The notes: generated from the sequence alone by a model not told the origin. Counted from the stretch's first letter, positions 34,022-43,195 are shown. The stretch is DNA of 64,000 nt from CAYPAV01 sp964408805 (GCA_964408805.1 CAYPAV010000012.1:1-64000); one strand, 5' to 3'. Numbers and translations are program-made.

Positions 34022-34996
34022 TCAGGCCACCTTGACCGGTTCGTGTTGCGCGGCCGACGCCGCGATGGCTTCGAGGACGGCGACCCCGTGGATGGCCTCG
34101 GCGTCGCTCACCGGATAGTCGGCGCCGTTCGCGACCGTATCGGCGAAGGCTTCGAGTTCGGCCCGCTCGATGTCGGTATCGCCGAAGTCGACGACCTCCT
34201 CCTCGCCCTCCAGGTTGCGGAAGATAAGTTCCGACTGATGCCGGATCTCGAGCCAGCCCTTGGTGCCGAAGACGCGCAGGCTCCAGATCCGGCCGGTCGC
34301 GTTGAAGGTGCCGAGATAGGCGGATTTGCCGTTCTCGAAGCGGAGCAGGATGGACGTCGTGTCGTCGATCTCGATATCGACCGCCTGGCGGAAGCTTTGC
34401 GCATAGACCTCGTCGATCGATCCGAAAAGGTCGATCAGGGTGTCCACCATATGGATACCCATCGCGGTCATCCCGCCGGCCGGGTTGTCGGCCAGGCCGG
34501 CGCGCCACATGCCGGGTTTGCTGACCAAGCCCGAATTCCCGGAAAAGGTCGCTTCCGCGTGCAAGGTCTGGCCGAGCGCCCCCGTCTCGATCCGACGTTG
34601 AAGCTCGGCTATCGAAGGCAGGAAGCGGCGATTGTGGCCGGCCGAGACGACGAGACCGGCCTTACGCACCGCGGCGATGGATTGTTCGGCGCTCGCCTTC
34701 GTCAGCGTGAAGGGTTTCTCGACGAAGAGATGCTTGCCGGCCGCCGCCGCCCGTGCCATCTGCTCGGCATGCTGGCCATGCGGCGTCGCAAGCACGATCG
34801 CCTGGACGTTCGAATCCGAGAGGGCGGCATCATAATCGTCACCGAGGGGAAACCCGTGTTTGGCCGCGAAATCGGTCGCTTTCGACGGCGTTCGCGTGAC
34901 ACCGCGGGTGAAGGTGATCTTGTCGCTCTTGCCTTGGACGGACTCGACCAGAATCTGCCCCCATCGCCCGAGGCCGATGATCGCGGCGTTCAGCAT
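34022..34996 (-). CDS. Gfo/Idh/MocA-family oxidoreductase
   Basis: 324 residues. The N-terminal Rossmann domain has G-L-G-R-W-G at residues 8-13, and the E-K-P-F-T-L block near 94 supplies the conserved catalytic Lys. The C-terminal alpha/beta domain begins about residue 125, with M-G-I-H-M-V-D-T-L-I-D-L-F-G. The family oxidises sugars, inositols and related compounds with NAD(P). AGAGGGG precedes the start. It is convergent with the aminotransferase, 23 bases apart. Confidence 0.9.
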   Translation of the reverse strand: MLNAAIIGLGRWGQILVESVQGKSDKITFTRGVTRTPSKATDFAAKHGFPLGDDYDAALSDSNVQAIVLATPHGQHAEQMARAAAAGKHLFVEKPFTLTKASAEQSIAAVRKAGLVVSAGHNRRFLPSIAELQRRIETGALGQTLHAEATFSGNSGLVSKPGMWRAGLADNPAGGMTAMGIHMVDTLIDLFGSIDEVYAQSFRQAVDIEIDDTTSILLRFENGKSAYLGTFNATGRIWSLRVFGTKGWLEIRHQSELIFRNLEGEEEVVDFGDTDIERAELEAFADTVANGADYPVSDAEAIHGVAVLEAIAASAAQHEPVKVA

Positions 34997-35020
34997 GTCG
35001 CCCCTCTTAATTTGGATTGG

Positions 35021-35653
35021 TTAGCTTGAGTTATCGGCGAGCCGGTCGAGTTGCGAGCGCAAGATGCGAAGCAATCCATCTACGCCGCGCTGGCGCAGTA
35101 CCGCGCCGAATTCCGCCTTCTGGGTCACCAGCATGCTGATGCCCTCAATGACCACGTCGATAATTTTCAGGCCATCGCGCATCTTCCGGACCCGCCAATC
35201 GACTTTGACGGGGTTCGGTCCGGATCCCTGAATACGGGTGCGGACGTAAACATCGGTACGGCCGGCGCGAATCGTCTTGAGGACGCGGACGGTCTCGCCG
35301 CCATATCCGCCGAAGCGAACCGAATAGGTCTTGAGGATCCATTCCTCGAACAGGGTTTGGTATTCCCGCTTCTGGGCCTTCGACATCCGGCGCCAATATT
35401 TGCCCGCCGCGAACCGCCCGATCTTGCGCATCGCGAAGTCGTCGCGAAGCACCGCGCGGAACCGCCTCCGCCGTTCGCCGATCGTGCCGTCCGGATTGCG
35501 GAGAACCGAAATCGCCTCGTCGGCAAGGCTGCGGATGAACGCCGCAGGCTCCGCTTGCACCGTCTGGGCCGAGGCGAAGGCGGCGCCCGACAGACCCGTC
35601 AATCCGGTTACAAGGCCGATAAGGAACAAGGATATGGTTAATCGTGGCGTCAT
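35021..35653 (-). CDS. MlaC/Ttg2D-family phospholipid-binding periplasmic protein
   Basis: 210 residues with an N-terminal signal peptide (M-T-P-R-L-T-I-S-L-F, then S-G-A-A-F-A-S-A). The MlaC-type domain is seen in F-A-M-R-K-I-G-R-F-A-A-G-K-Y-W-R, F-E-E-W-I-L-K-T-Y and the late I-D-V-V-I-E-G-I-S-M-L. It is expected to ferry phospholipids or hopanoids across the periplasm for an Mla ABC system, whose other parts are not encoded here. The start at 35653 fits the signal peptide; the ribosome site is weak and an ATG at 35701 is the alternative. Confidence 0.85.
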   Translation of the reverse strand: MTPRLTISLFLIGLVTGLTGLSGAAFASAQTVQAEPAAFIRSLADEAISVLRNPDGTIGERRRRFRAVLRDDFAMRKIGRFAAGKYWRRMSKAQKREYQTLFEEWILKTYSVRFGGYGGETVRVLKTIRAGRTDVYVRTRIQGSGPNPVKVDWRVRKMRDGLKIIDVVIEGISMLVTQKAEFGAVLRQRGVDGLLRILRSQLDRLADNSS

Positions 35654-35711
35654 CGAGCAGAACCAATATATGGGGTGATTTCCAAGGTTTGAGCGATTCA
35701 TGGCTACCACA

Positions 35712-36617
35712 TCATGTGTCGCGGCGCAGTATGCGTAGGAACGTAGGCAATGCAAGTACAATGCCGAGCGCGGTCGCAACCAGCATCAAGGCGATCGCTT
35801 CCCGCGGCCCGACCGCCTCGTCGAGGATCAGGGCGGCGCTGTAAACGCCGACGATCGGGATCGCCAAGGTACTGATGCCGGCAATGGCGGTCGGCAGGTT
35901 ACGGATCAAGGTATACCAAACCAGGTGACAGACGATCATGGGAACAAGCACCGAATAAGTGGTAGCGATCCAGCCCGCCGTCGAGAGGGGACGAAATGCC
36001 GTATCCCCTTCTAAAACAAGCATTCCCGCCAGAATTGGAACGCCGCCGAAGATGAGCTGCCAGCCTGTCAATACGGTGACGGGAATCGTCCAATTCCGTG
36101 ACTTTATCAAGACGGTGCCGGCGGCCCAGCAGAGGGCGGCGGCGAGCATCAGAACGGTCCCCGCCGGCGCCCGGCCGAGGTCGATCAAATCCGGTCCGAT
36201 CAGGACGAGAAGCCCCGCCAGGCCGCAGATCAACCCCGCGGCCCGCAGCCGCGTCAACGGCTCGCCGAGGAAGATCCAAGCCATGAAACTGGCCCAAAGG
36301 GGCATCGTATAGGCGATTATTGCCCCCCGGCCGGCGTCGAGTCGCATCAGGCCGAAAGCGGAAAATAACTGCCATCCGGTCACGTTCAGCATCGCCGCCA
36401 GGACGAGACGCCGGCGCTCGCCCCGTGGGATGTCAAGTCGATGGCCGAGCGCATAGCGCGCGATCAGGAGAAGTGCGCCGCCGCCGCTGGCGATGCACAT
36501 GACCCGGAAACTCCAGACCGGCACTTCCGAGACCGCGATCTTGATCGACGGAAAATTGATACCCCAAAGGAGGCTCAGCAGGACCACCAGCGCCACCGTC
36601 CCCGGCGTCACCGACAT
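35712..36617 (-). CDS. EamA/DMT-family transporter
   Basis: 301 residues with about ten membrane segments arranged as two EamA repeats: L-L-S-L-L-W-G-I-N-F-P at residue 15, and A-A-L-C-W-A-A-G-T-V in the middle. Such proteins export amino acids or other small metabolites. The start at 36617 has TGAGGA five bases upstream; a TTG at 36659 opens a longer frame. It is upstream of the MlaC-like gene on the same strand, 58 bases apart. Confidence 0.88.
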   Translation of the reverse strand: MSVTPGTVALVVLLSLLWGINFPSIKIAVSEVPVWSFRVMCIASGGGALLLIARYALGHRLDIPRGERRRLVLAAMLNVTGWQLFSAFGLMRLDAGRGAIIAYTMPLWASFMAWIFLGEPLTRLRAAGLICGLAGLLVLIGPDLIDLGRAPAGTVLMLAAALCWAAGTVLIKSRNWTIPVTVLTGWQLIFGGVPILAGMLVLEGDTAFRPLSTAGWIATTYSVLVPMIVCHLVWYTLIRNLPTAIAGISTLAIPIVGVYSAALILDEAVGPREAIALMLVATALGIVLALPTFLRILRRDT

Positions 36618-36808
36618 GTCCTCACTTTTCGATTGGTTGGGTGGGTCGGAAGTGGTCAAGGATCGATCCGGATTTTGGGCCGGGATTTAGCCCGCGAGAG
36701 GCGGCGGGATAACAGAAATCCGCGTACGCGACAAATCGCCCATCCCGTCCCGCCCGACTTATAATGATCGCGTCCGCGCGACGCGCCTCACCACGATGGA
36801 GGAAACCC

Positions 36809-37531
36809 ATGTCCAACCTGACGCGCCAATTGGCAACCGCCCTGCCGATCTCGCTGGAGACGCTCCATCTCGATGGTTCGGCGACCGGGCTTGTGATCGT
36901 CGACGAGGTCAAGGGCTTCGCGGCGGTGGGCGGCGGCAATCTGGCGCCCCCGGTGGAGAACCCGCAGGTAACCGCGATGATCGCCGAGACCGATCGCCTG
37001 GCCCGCCGGTTCCAGGCGTTGGGCTGGCCGGTGCTGGCCTTCCTCGACACCCACGAGCCGGGAAAACCGGAGCCGCCCTACCCGCCCCATTGCGAGCGGG
37101 GTACGGGCGAAGAGGAGCTGGTCGACGAGTTGGCCTGGCTCGCGGGCGCCTCGAACGCGACCCTGATCCGCAAGGACTGCATCAATGGCTTCATCGGCGC
37201 CACCGCCCCCGACGGGCGGAACGCCGTCGTCGACTGGGTGAACGCGCACGGGCTCGAAACTTTGCTCGTGGTCGGCATCTGCACCGATATCTGCGTGATG
37301 GATTTCGTGCTGACCGCCCTCTCCGCCCGCAACCACGACATGATGCCAAGTTGCCGCGAGATCTTCGTCCACGAGGGCGCCTGCGCCACCTACGACCTGC
37401 CCCGCGACGCGGCCCTCTCCCTCGACCTCCCCGAAACCGCCAGCCACCCCCAGGACGCCACCCATCACATGGGGCTCTATTTCATGGCAGCCCGCGGCGC
37501 GCGTTTGGTCGGCGAGGTGACGTTCGGCTAG
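36809..37531 (+). CDS. isochorismatase-family cysteine hydrolase
   Basis: 240 residues with the cysteine-hydrolase triad Asp32 (V-I-V-D-E-V), Lys122 (R-K-D-C-I-N-G-F) and Cys162 (G-I-C-T-D-I-C-V). The family includes nicotinamidases, N-carbamoyl amidohydrolases and isochorismatases; the D-T-H near 80-82 fits the nicotinamidase branch. The start at 36809 follows ATGGAGGAA, better than the upstream ATG at 36764. Its stop shares the palindrome CTAG with the stop of the convergent FolB-like gene. Confidence 0.88.
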   Translation: MSNLTRQLATALPISLETLHLDGSATGLVIVDEVKGFAAVGGGNLAPPVENPQVTAMIAETDRLARRFQALGWPVLAFLDTHEPGKPEPPYPPHCERGTGEEELVDELAWLAGASNATLIRKDCINGFIGATAPDGRNAVVDWVNAHGLETLLVVGICTDICVMDFVLTALSARNHDMMPSCREIFVHEGACATYDLPRDAALSLDLPETASHPQDATHHMGLYFMAARGARLVGEVTFG

Positions 37532-37950
37532 CCGTGCGCGGCGCGTTGCCGGGCGGATATCGACTCGGGCGGGCGTTCGAGCCGGATTTCGACGCCGCCG
37601 CCGCGCGTCCGACCGGCCTGATCGACCTGCCGCGCCCGCACCGTCGCCTTCATCACCCTTGGGTCGTCGAGGCAGCGGTTCGCGATCTCTTCGGCCAGCG
37701 GCGCGATGGGGCCGCCGGAATCCGCCGCGATCCGGGCTTTCGCCGCCTTGACGATGGAATCGTAGCAGACGACGAACTTGTATCGGTCGCCGCGGGGGTC
37801 GGAGAGGGCGCGGGCATCGGCGTCGATATCGAGCACCACGTGGCCGCCGCCCGGCCGGGGCGCGATCAGTTGCCGAATGAAGATCCGGTAGAGCGCCCCT
37901 TCGTTCGAGACGACTTGCCTGCGGGGCGCGTTGGTTCGTGGGGCGGTCAT
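37528..37950 (-). CDS. FolB-like (dihydroneopterin aldolase fold) protein lacking catalytic residues
   Basis: 140 residues resembling alphaproteobacterial FolB: Y-R-I-F-I-R-Q-L, F-V-V-C-Y-D-S-I-V near 59-67, P-L-A-E-E-I-A-N-R-C-L near 84-94, and the final V-E-I-R-L-E-R. By alignment in mind, the loop carrying the first catalytic Glu is shortened. The pterin-anchoring Glu position before L-A-E-E is Ala83, and the catalytic Lys of the V-R-V-E-K block is Gln (V-R-A-R-Q). It is divergent from folP-folK, so a folate-linked but non-aldolase or regulatory role is plausible. It could also be a fast-diverged FolB. Confidence 0.65.
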   Translation of the reverse strand: MTAPRTNAPRRQVVSNEGALYRIFIRQLIAPRPGGGHVVLDIDADARALSDPRGDRYKFVVCYDSIVKAAKARIAADSGGPIAPLAEEIANRCLDDPRVMKATVRARQVDQAGRTRGGGVEIRLERPPESISARQRAAHG

Positions 37951-38086
37951 ATCGGGTGTGCCGACGATAGGTTGCTGGGTGAGGACTTCGCTTGTTTTCC
38001 CCTAACATATCCTGTGCGATAAGACCCGCGATATTCGTGGGCGCGCGGAACCGCCGCCGATCGAAGCCATTCAAGACCGCCGGAAC

Positions 38087-38989
38087 ATGAAACTGACCGA
38101 CCAATTCGACTGGGGCCGACGGACCTACGTCATGGGCATCCTGAACGTCACACCCGATTCGTTTTCGGGTGATGGCTTGCTTGCCGGCGACGATGTCGCC
38201 GCGCGCGCGGTCGAGCGGGCGCGGGAATTTCTCTCGGGCGGCGCCGATATCCTGGACATCGGCGGCGAAAGCAGCCGTCCCGGCGGAGATCCTGTCCCGG
38301 TGGCGGTCGAGCGCGACCGCGTTCTGCCGGTCATCGAAGCGATTCTCGAGGCGTTTCCCGATGCCGTCGTTTCGATCGATACCTATCGCGCGGCCGTCGC
38401 CGAAGCCGCGGTATCGGCAGGCGCCCAAATCATCAACGACATTTGGGCCCTGGCCGCCGACCCGGAACTCGGCGCGTTTGCGGCCGATAACGACGTTCCG
38501 GTCGTCCTGATGCACAATCGGAGCCGTCGGGGAGCCGTGGTGTTCGAGGACGGCGTCGGTGGGCGCTATCAAGGTGCCGAATACGATCATGTGGTCGATG
38601 ACGTGAAGCGCGACCTCGGCGACCGTCTTAACGCCGCATTGGAGGCCGGGATCGATGAAGCGCAGATCATCCTGGATCCAGGCTTCGGTTTCGGGAAGTC
38701 GCCGGGCGGGAACATGGCCCTGCTGAACCATCTCGGCGCGTTCAAGTCGCTTGGCCGGCCGCTCCTGATCGGGCCCAGCCGGAAGTCCTTTATCGGAAAG
38801 GCGCTCGACTTGCCCGTCGAGGACCGGGGCGCCGGCACCGCGGCCGCGATCGCCGTCGGCATCGCGCGGGGGGCGGATATCGTGCGGGTGCACGACGTGG
38901 CCGAGATGGCGGTCGTGGCGCGGATGACCGATGCGATCCTTCGAACGGGCGCGGACGGCCATTCGGCGGACGGGCAGGAGGCGTCTTGA
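38087..38989 (+). CDS. folP: dihydropteroate synthase
   Basis: 300 residues with the DHPS signatures G-I-L-N-V-T-P-D-S-F-S near residue 17 and L-D-I-G-G-E-S-S-R-P-G near 55. D-P-G-F-G-F-G-K-S and G-P-S-R-K-S-F-I-G follow near the sulfonamide/pterin site. It condenses 4-aminobenzoate with hydroxymethyl-dihydropterin diphosphate in folate synthesis. Its stop overlaps the folK start (TGATG), so the two are translationally coupled. Confidence 0.96.
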   Translation: MKLTDQFDWGRRTYVMGILNVTPDSFSGDGLLAGDDVAARAVERAREFLSGGADILDIGGESSRPGGDPVPVAVERDRVLPVIEAILEAFPDAVVSIDTYRAAVAEAAVSAGAQIINDIWALAADPELGAFAADNDVPVVLMHNRSRRGAVVFEDGVGGRYQGAEYDHVVDDVKRDLGDRLNAALEAGIDEAQIILDPGFGFGKSPGGNMALLNHLGAFKSLGRPLLIGPSRKSFIGKALDLPVEDRGAGTAAAIAVGIARGADIVRVHDVAEMAVVARMTDAILRTGADGHSADGQEAS

Positions 38990-39480
38990 TGGTCGAGGTC
39001 TTCGTGGCACTTGGCACCAATCTGGGCGATCGCCTGGAAAACCTGCGCCAGGCACTCCAGGAAATCGACCGGTTGATGGATATCCTCGATATGTCGCCGG
39101 TCTACGAGACGGCACCGAAATACGTGCTCGACCAGCCGCCTTTTCTGAACATGGTGGTTCGGGGCGAGACCGCACTCGAGGCGCGCCGGTTGTTGGCGGA
39201 CCTCAAATCCGCCGAGGCGGCGCTGGGACGGGACGAAGAAGAGGTCCGGTACGGGCCGCGCGTGATCGATCTCGATATCCTGTTCTATGGCGAGTCGATC
39301 ATCAACCTACCCGATCTTCGCATTCCGCACGACAAGATCGCCGAGCGGGCATTCGTGCTGCGGCCTCTGGCCGACATCGCAGCCGCGAAACGCCATCCCG
39401 AAACCGGCCGTTCCATCGGTGAGATGTTGGCCCGCCTCGAGGGCGATGGCGAGGCGGCCGTCTATCTGCTCGACGTTTGA
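38989..39480 (+). CDS. folK: 6-hydroxymethyl-7,8-dihydropterin pyrophosphokinase
   Basis: 163 residues. L-G-T-N-L-G-D-R at the start, S-P-V-Y-E-T-A-P near 37, and the signature R-Y-G-P-R-V-I-D-L-D-I-L-F-Y-G identify HPPK. It supplies the substrate of FolP by transferring diphosphate from ATP. ATG at 38989 overlaps the folP stop by one base. Confidence 0.96.
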   Translation: MVEVFVALGTNLGDRLENLRQALQEIDRLMDILDMSPVYETAPKYVLDQPPFLNMVVRGETALEARRLLADLKSAEAALGRDEEEVRYGPRVIDLDILFYGESIINLPDLRIPHDKIAERAFVLRPLADIAAAKRHPETGRSIGEMLARLEGDGEAAVYLLDV

Positions 39481-39526
39481 GTCAGCCCGCAATCGTCCCG
39501 TCACTCTCCCGTCAGCTTCTCCCGCT

Positions 39527-39949
39527 ATGCTAGACGGCATGAAGATCACCAATGAAATAGACGATGAGATACGGTCCCTTCGCGAGACGTTCCTGACGCG
39601 ATCCGTCTCGCATCTCGACGAAGTGGATGAAATGCTCGGCGAAAAAATCAGCCGACCGGAGGAACTCGACCTCGAATTCATTCGCCGGCGAGTCCATGAT
39701 TTCAAGGGCCGGGGCGCCATCTTCGGGGTTGTCCTGGTATCCGAAATCGCGCGCCATGCCGAGGATTACCTTCGGACGGTGGATCAACTCGACAAAGAGG
39801 GCTTACTCGGCCTCCGCGCCTATTTTCAGGCGATCCGCGGGGCGGTCGAACGCCATGAGGATATGGATGAAGCCGCGTTTGCCGCAATACTGAGCGAGCT
39901 TCCCAAGGCGGCCTCCCACTCCGACAGGCGCGCAATCGGCATTCTCTAG
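39527..39949 (+). CDS. orphan histidine phosphotransfer (Hpt) protein
   Basis: 140 residues, all helical in prediction. The motif V-H-D-F-K-G-R-G-A-I-F-G fits the Hpt pattern H-x-x-K-G-x-x-x-x-x-G, with His at the phosphorylation site. It would relay phosphate between a hybrid kinase and a response regulator, but no partner is adjacent; the nearest kinase is at 13.4-14.6 kb and lacks a receiver. The start is 39527 or 39539; neither has a clear ribosome site. Its stop shares CTAG with the convergent acyl-CoA dehydrogenase stop. Confidence 0.75.
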   Translation: MLDGMKITNEIDDEIRSLRETFLTRSVSHLDEVDEMLGEKISRPEELDLEFIRRRVHDFKGRGAIFGVVLVSEIARHAEDYLRTVDQLDKEGLLGLRAYFQAIRGAVERHEDMDEAAFAAILSELPKAASHSDRRAIGIL

Positions 39950-41730
39950 AACGCGTCTTCCGGCAAGGCGAGAACGCTTTCGGCACCCCTGGTCACGGCT
40001 TCCGCATAGGCCTTCGCGCGCGGCAGCACGTGCGCCCCATAGAACCGGACGGTCACCAGTTTTGCTTCATTGAAGCCCGCATCTCCTCTTCCCTCGGCAA
40101 GGGCGCGCCTTGCCGCGAGCCCGGCGCGCGCCATCATCACCCCGCCCGCCGTGGTCCCGAAAAGCTTGAGATACGGCGTCGCCCCGGCGAAGGCGAGCGC
40201 GGCATTGTCGGGGCCTATCTCGATCAGCCAATCGGTCGCCGATTCAAGGGCATCGAGTGCTTCGGTCAGGGTCGACCGAAGCAACGCCAGTTCCTCGTTA
40301 TCGGCGAGCTCGGTCGCGGTCTCGCGCGCTTCCGCGAAAAATTCCTTGGCGGTGACACCCCGGTCCCGCAGTACCTTCCGGCCCACGAGGTCGCGCGCCT
40401 GGATGCCGTTGGTGCCTTCATAGATGGGGGCGATCCGGGCGTCGCGCATGTGCTGGGCGATGCCGGTCTCCTCGATGAATCCCATGCCGCCATGGATCTG
40501 CAGGGCCGTCGAGGTGAGCTCGACGCCGATGTCGGTCGACCAGGCCTTGACGATCGGGGTCATGAGATCGAGACGCGCCGAGGCGGCTCGGCGGGTGGCT
40601 TCATCGGGGTGGCGTCTGGCGATGTCGAACTGGGCCGAGGTGTCGTAGGCGACGGCGCGCATCGCCTCGATTTGTGCCTTCATGACCATCAGCATCCGCC
40701 GGACATCGGGATGCTTGATGATCGCGACCTTTTCCGAGCCGCCGCCGTCCTGCCGGCCCTGCACGCGCTCGCGTGCGAAATCGCGAGCCTGCTGATAGGC
40801 GCGCTCGCCGATCGAGACCCCCTGCAGGCCGACGTTGAAGCGGGCCAGGTTCATCATCGTGAACATCGCCTTCAGGCCCTCGTTCTCGCGCCCGACGAGA
40901 TAGCCGACGGCGCCCTCGTTGTCGCCATAGGCCATGACACAGGTCGGGCTCGCATGGATGCCGAGCTTGTGCTCGACCGAGGCGCAGCGAAGGTCGTTGT
41001 GTTGTCCGAGCGCGCCGTCCGCGCCGACCATCACCTTCGGTACCAGGAAAAGCGAGATGCCCTGGACGCCGGGCGGGGCGTCGGGTAGGCGGGCCAGCAT
41101 CATGTGGATGATGTTCTCCGCCATGTCGTGCTCGCCCCAGGTGATGAAGATCTTTTGTCCCGTGATCCGGTAGTGGTCGCCCTCGGGCACGGCGCGGCAG
41201 CGGAGCTCGGCCAGGTCCGAGCCGGCCTGCGGTTCGGTCAGGTTCATCGTGCCGGCCCATTCGCCGGAAATCATCTTCGGCAAATAGAGCTTTTTCATCG
41301 CCTCGTCGCCGAAGGCCGTGATCGCCTCTACGGCACCGATCGTCAGAAGCGGGCAGAGCGACCAGGCCATATTGGCCGAGGTCCACATCTCCTGGACCGC
41401 CGTCGTCACCAGCCAGGGAATTTCCTGGCCGCCGAATTCGGCATCGAAGGGCATCGAATTCCAGCCGGCCTCGACATAGGTCTTATAGGCGTCGGCGAAA
41501 CCGTCGGGTGCCCGAACGACGCCGTTCTCGAATACCGCCCCCTGCCGGTCACCCGAGGCGTTGAGAGGTGCCAGCACCTCGCTTGCGAGCCGCCCGGCCT
41601 CGCCCAAAAGCGCGTCCACGGTCTCCCCGTCGGTCTCCTCGAAGCCCGGCAGGTCGGATATCCGGGAGAACATCTCCATGTCCCGCAGCAGGAACTTCAT
41701 GTCGTCGATCGGGGCGGAATAGGGGATCAT
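39946..41730 (-). CDS. acyl-CoA dehydrogenase, long form (DmdC/FadE-like with extra C-terminal domain)
   Basis: 594 residues: the acyl-CoA dehydrogenase core (about 40-450) plus a C-terminal extension of ~130. T-M-N-L-T-E-P-Q-A-G-S-D-L and I-T-G-Q-K-I-F-I-T-W-G-E-H-D bind FAD and substrate. Y-E-G-T-N-G-I-Q-A-R-D-L holds the usual catalytic Glu. This long form includes 3-methylmercaptopropionyl-CoA dehydrogenase (DmdC), so DMSP-derived or medium-chain substrates are both possible. AAGGAGAG precedes the start. No electron-transfer flavoprotein genes are adjacent. Confidence 0.88.
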   Translation of the reverse strand: MIPYSAPIDDMKFLLRDMEMFSRISDLPGFEETDGETVDALLGEAGRLASEVLAPLNASGDRQGAVFENGVVRAPDGFADAYKTYVEAGWNSMPFDAEFGGQEIPWLVTTAVQEMWTSANMAWSLCPLLTIGAVEAITAFGDEAMKKLYLPKMISGEWAGTMNLTEPQAGSDLAELRCRAVPEGDHYRITGQKIFITWGEHDMAENIIHMMLARLPDAPPGVQGISLFLVPKVMVGADGALGQHNDLRCASVEHKLGIHASPTCVMAYGDNEGAVGYLVGRENEGLKAMFTMMNLARFNVGLQGVSIGERAYQQARDFARERVQGRQDGGGSEKVAIIKHPDVRRMLMVMKAQIEAMRAVAYDTSAQFDIARRHPDEATRRAASARLDLMTPIVKAWSTDIGVELTSTALQIHGGMGFIEETGIAQHMRDARIAPIYEGTNGIQARDLVGRKVLRDRGVTAKEFFAEARETATELADNEELALLRSTLTEALDALESATDWLIEIGPDNAALAFAGATPYLKLFGTTAGGVMMARAGLAARRALAEGRGDAGFNEAKLVTVRFYGAHVLPRAKAYAEAVTRGAESVLALPEDAF

Positions 41731-41758
41731 CTGGTCTCTCCTTCGGGCAGGGCGCGCA

Positions 41759-43195
41759 TCATAGGACCTTACCCGGATTCATAATACCGTCGGGGTCGAG
41801 CGCCGCTTTCAGGCGACGCATCATGGCGACCTCGGTTTCCGATTTGTATTGTATCATCGCGTCTCGTCTAAGCTGGCCGATGCCGTGCTCGGCGCTGATC
41901 GAGCCGCCGAAGGAACGAACGGTCTCGTAGACGGTTTCGGTAATCTCGTCTCGGAAGCCAAGGAATGTCTCGTCCGGCATGTTCTCGGGCCGAAAGGCGT
42001 TGTAGTGGATATTGCCGTCACCCGCATGCCCGAATCCGAGCATACGAATGCCGGGGAGGACGCGCTCGAGGGCCGTGTCGGCTGCTTCGATGAAGGCCGG
42101 AACGTCACTGACCGAGACTGAAATATCGTGCGCGATCCGGGCACCTTCGCGCTTCTGCGCCTCGACGATCTCGTCGCGAATTCGCCAGAAGGCGGCGCGC
42201 TGCGCCTCCGATTGGGCGACCGCCGCGTCGAGGATCAAACCGTCCTCGAAGGCGCGGCCCAGCAAGTCCTCCATCGCCGCGGCCATGCCGCTCTCGGCGC
42301 GGGCGCCGGAAAACTCGATCAGCGCGTAGTGATCGTGGCGGCCCTCGATCGGATCGGCGACACCTTCGAGATGCGTCAGATCGAAGTCGAGGAGCAGACG
42401 GGGCATGTATTCGAAACTCGTCACCGCGTCGCCGCTGACCGAGCGAGCGCGCGCGAGAAGCTCGGTCACCGCCGCAAGATCGCGGATCGCGGCAAAACAC
42501 GTCCGGACGTCCCGGGGTTTCGGGAACAGCTTCAGGACCGCCCCGGTAATGACACCAAGCGTCCCCTCGCCGCCGATAAAAAGCTGTTTCAGGTCATAAC
42601 CGGTATTGTCCTTTCGGAGGCGCCGAAGCCCGTCCCAGACCCGTCCATCCGGCAGCACGACCTCCAGTCCCAGCACCAGGTCGCGCGCATTGCCATAGCG
42701 AAGCACGTTCACGCCGCCCGCATTGGTCGAGAGATTGCCGCCGATCCGGCACGACCCCTCGGCGCCCAGGCTCAAGGGGAAGAGCCGGTCCGCATCGGCC
42801 GCCGTCTCCTGGATGTCCGCCAGGATACAGCCCGCATCGACGGTGATGGTGTAATTGAGCGGGTCGATCTCCCGCACCCTGGTCATCCGATCGAGGCTCA
42901 GCACAAGTTGCTCGCCGCTGTCGTCGGGAACGCCGGCGCCCGTCAGCCCCGTATTGCCCCCCTGAGGCACGACCGGGATGCCGGCCGCCGCGGCAAGTCG
43001 GACGACCTCCGCCACTTCGCCCGTCTCGGCCGGCCGCGCCAGAAGCGCGCAGTTTCCCGGAAACAACCCGCGAAAATCCCTTTCATAGGGAGCGACGACA
43101 TCCGCGTCCGTACTCCACCCCTTATCGCCGAGCACGGCCTTGATCCGGTCCAGCGCGGCCTCGCGCTCGGGCTTGTGGGCGGCGTCGGGCGCCAT
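41759..43195 (-). CDS. FAD-linked oxidase (D-lactate dehydrogenase / glycolate oxidase GlcD-like)
   Basis: 478 residues of the VAO/PCMH flavoprotein family. The FAD-binding domain contains V-V-P-Q-G-G-N-T-G-L-T-G and G-A-E-G-S-C-R-I-G-G-N-L-S-T-N-A-G-G. The C-terminal FAD-linked oxidase domain has G-F-G-H-A-G-D-G-N-I-H-Y-N and ends near G-I-M-N-P-G-K. It should oxidise a D-2-hydroxy acid to a 2-oxo acid. The start at 43195 has GGAG nearby; a TTG at 43207 is a weaker option. It is upstream of the acyl-CoA dehydrogenase on the same strand. Confidence 0.9.
   Translation of the reverse strand: MAPDAAHKPEREAALDRIKAVLGDKGWSTDADVVAPYERDFRGLFPGNCALLARPAETGEVAEVVRLAAAAGIPVVPQGGNTGLTGAGVPDDSGEQLVLSLDRMTRVREIDPLNYTITVDAGCILADIQETAADADRLFPLSLGAEGSCRIGGNLSTNAGGVNVLRYGNARDLVLGLEVVLPDGRVWDGLRRLRKDNTGYDLKQLFIGGEGTLGVITGAVLKLFPKPRDVRTCFAAIRDLAAVTELLARARSVSGDAVTSFEYMPRLLLDFDLTHLEGVADPIEGRHDHYALIEFSGARAESGMAAAMEDLLGRAFEDGLILDAAVAQSEAQRAAFWRIRDEIVEAQKREGARIAHDISVSVSDVPAFIEAADTALERVLPGIRMLGFGHAGDGNIHYNAFRPENMPDETFLGFRDEITETVYETVRSFGGSISAEHGIGQLRRDAMIQYKSETEVAMMRRLKAALDPDGIMNPGKVL

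Noticed and set aside
36788..39175. 795-codon antisense open frame
   Set aside because: It runs opposite clearly supported hydrolase, folP and folK genes; long antisense frames are expected in GC-rich DNA.
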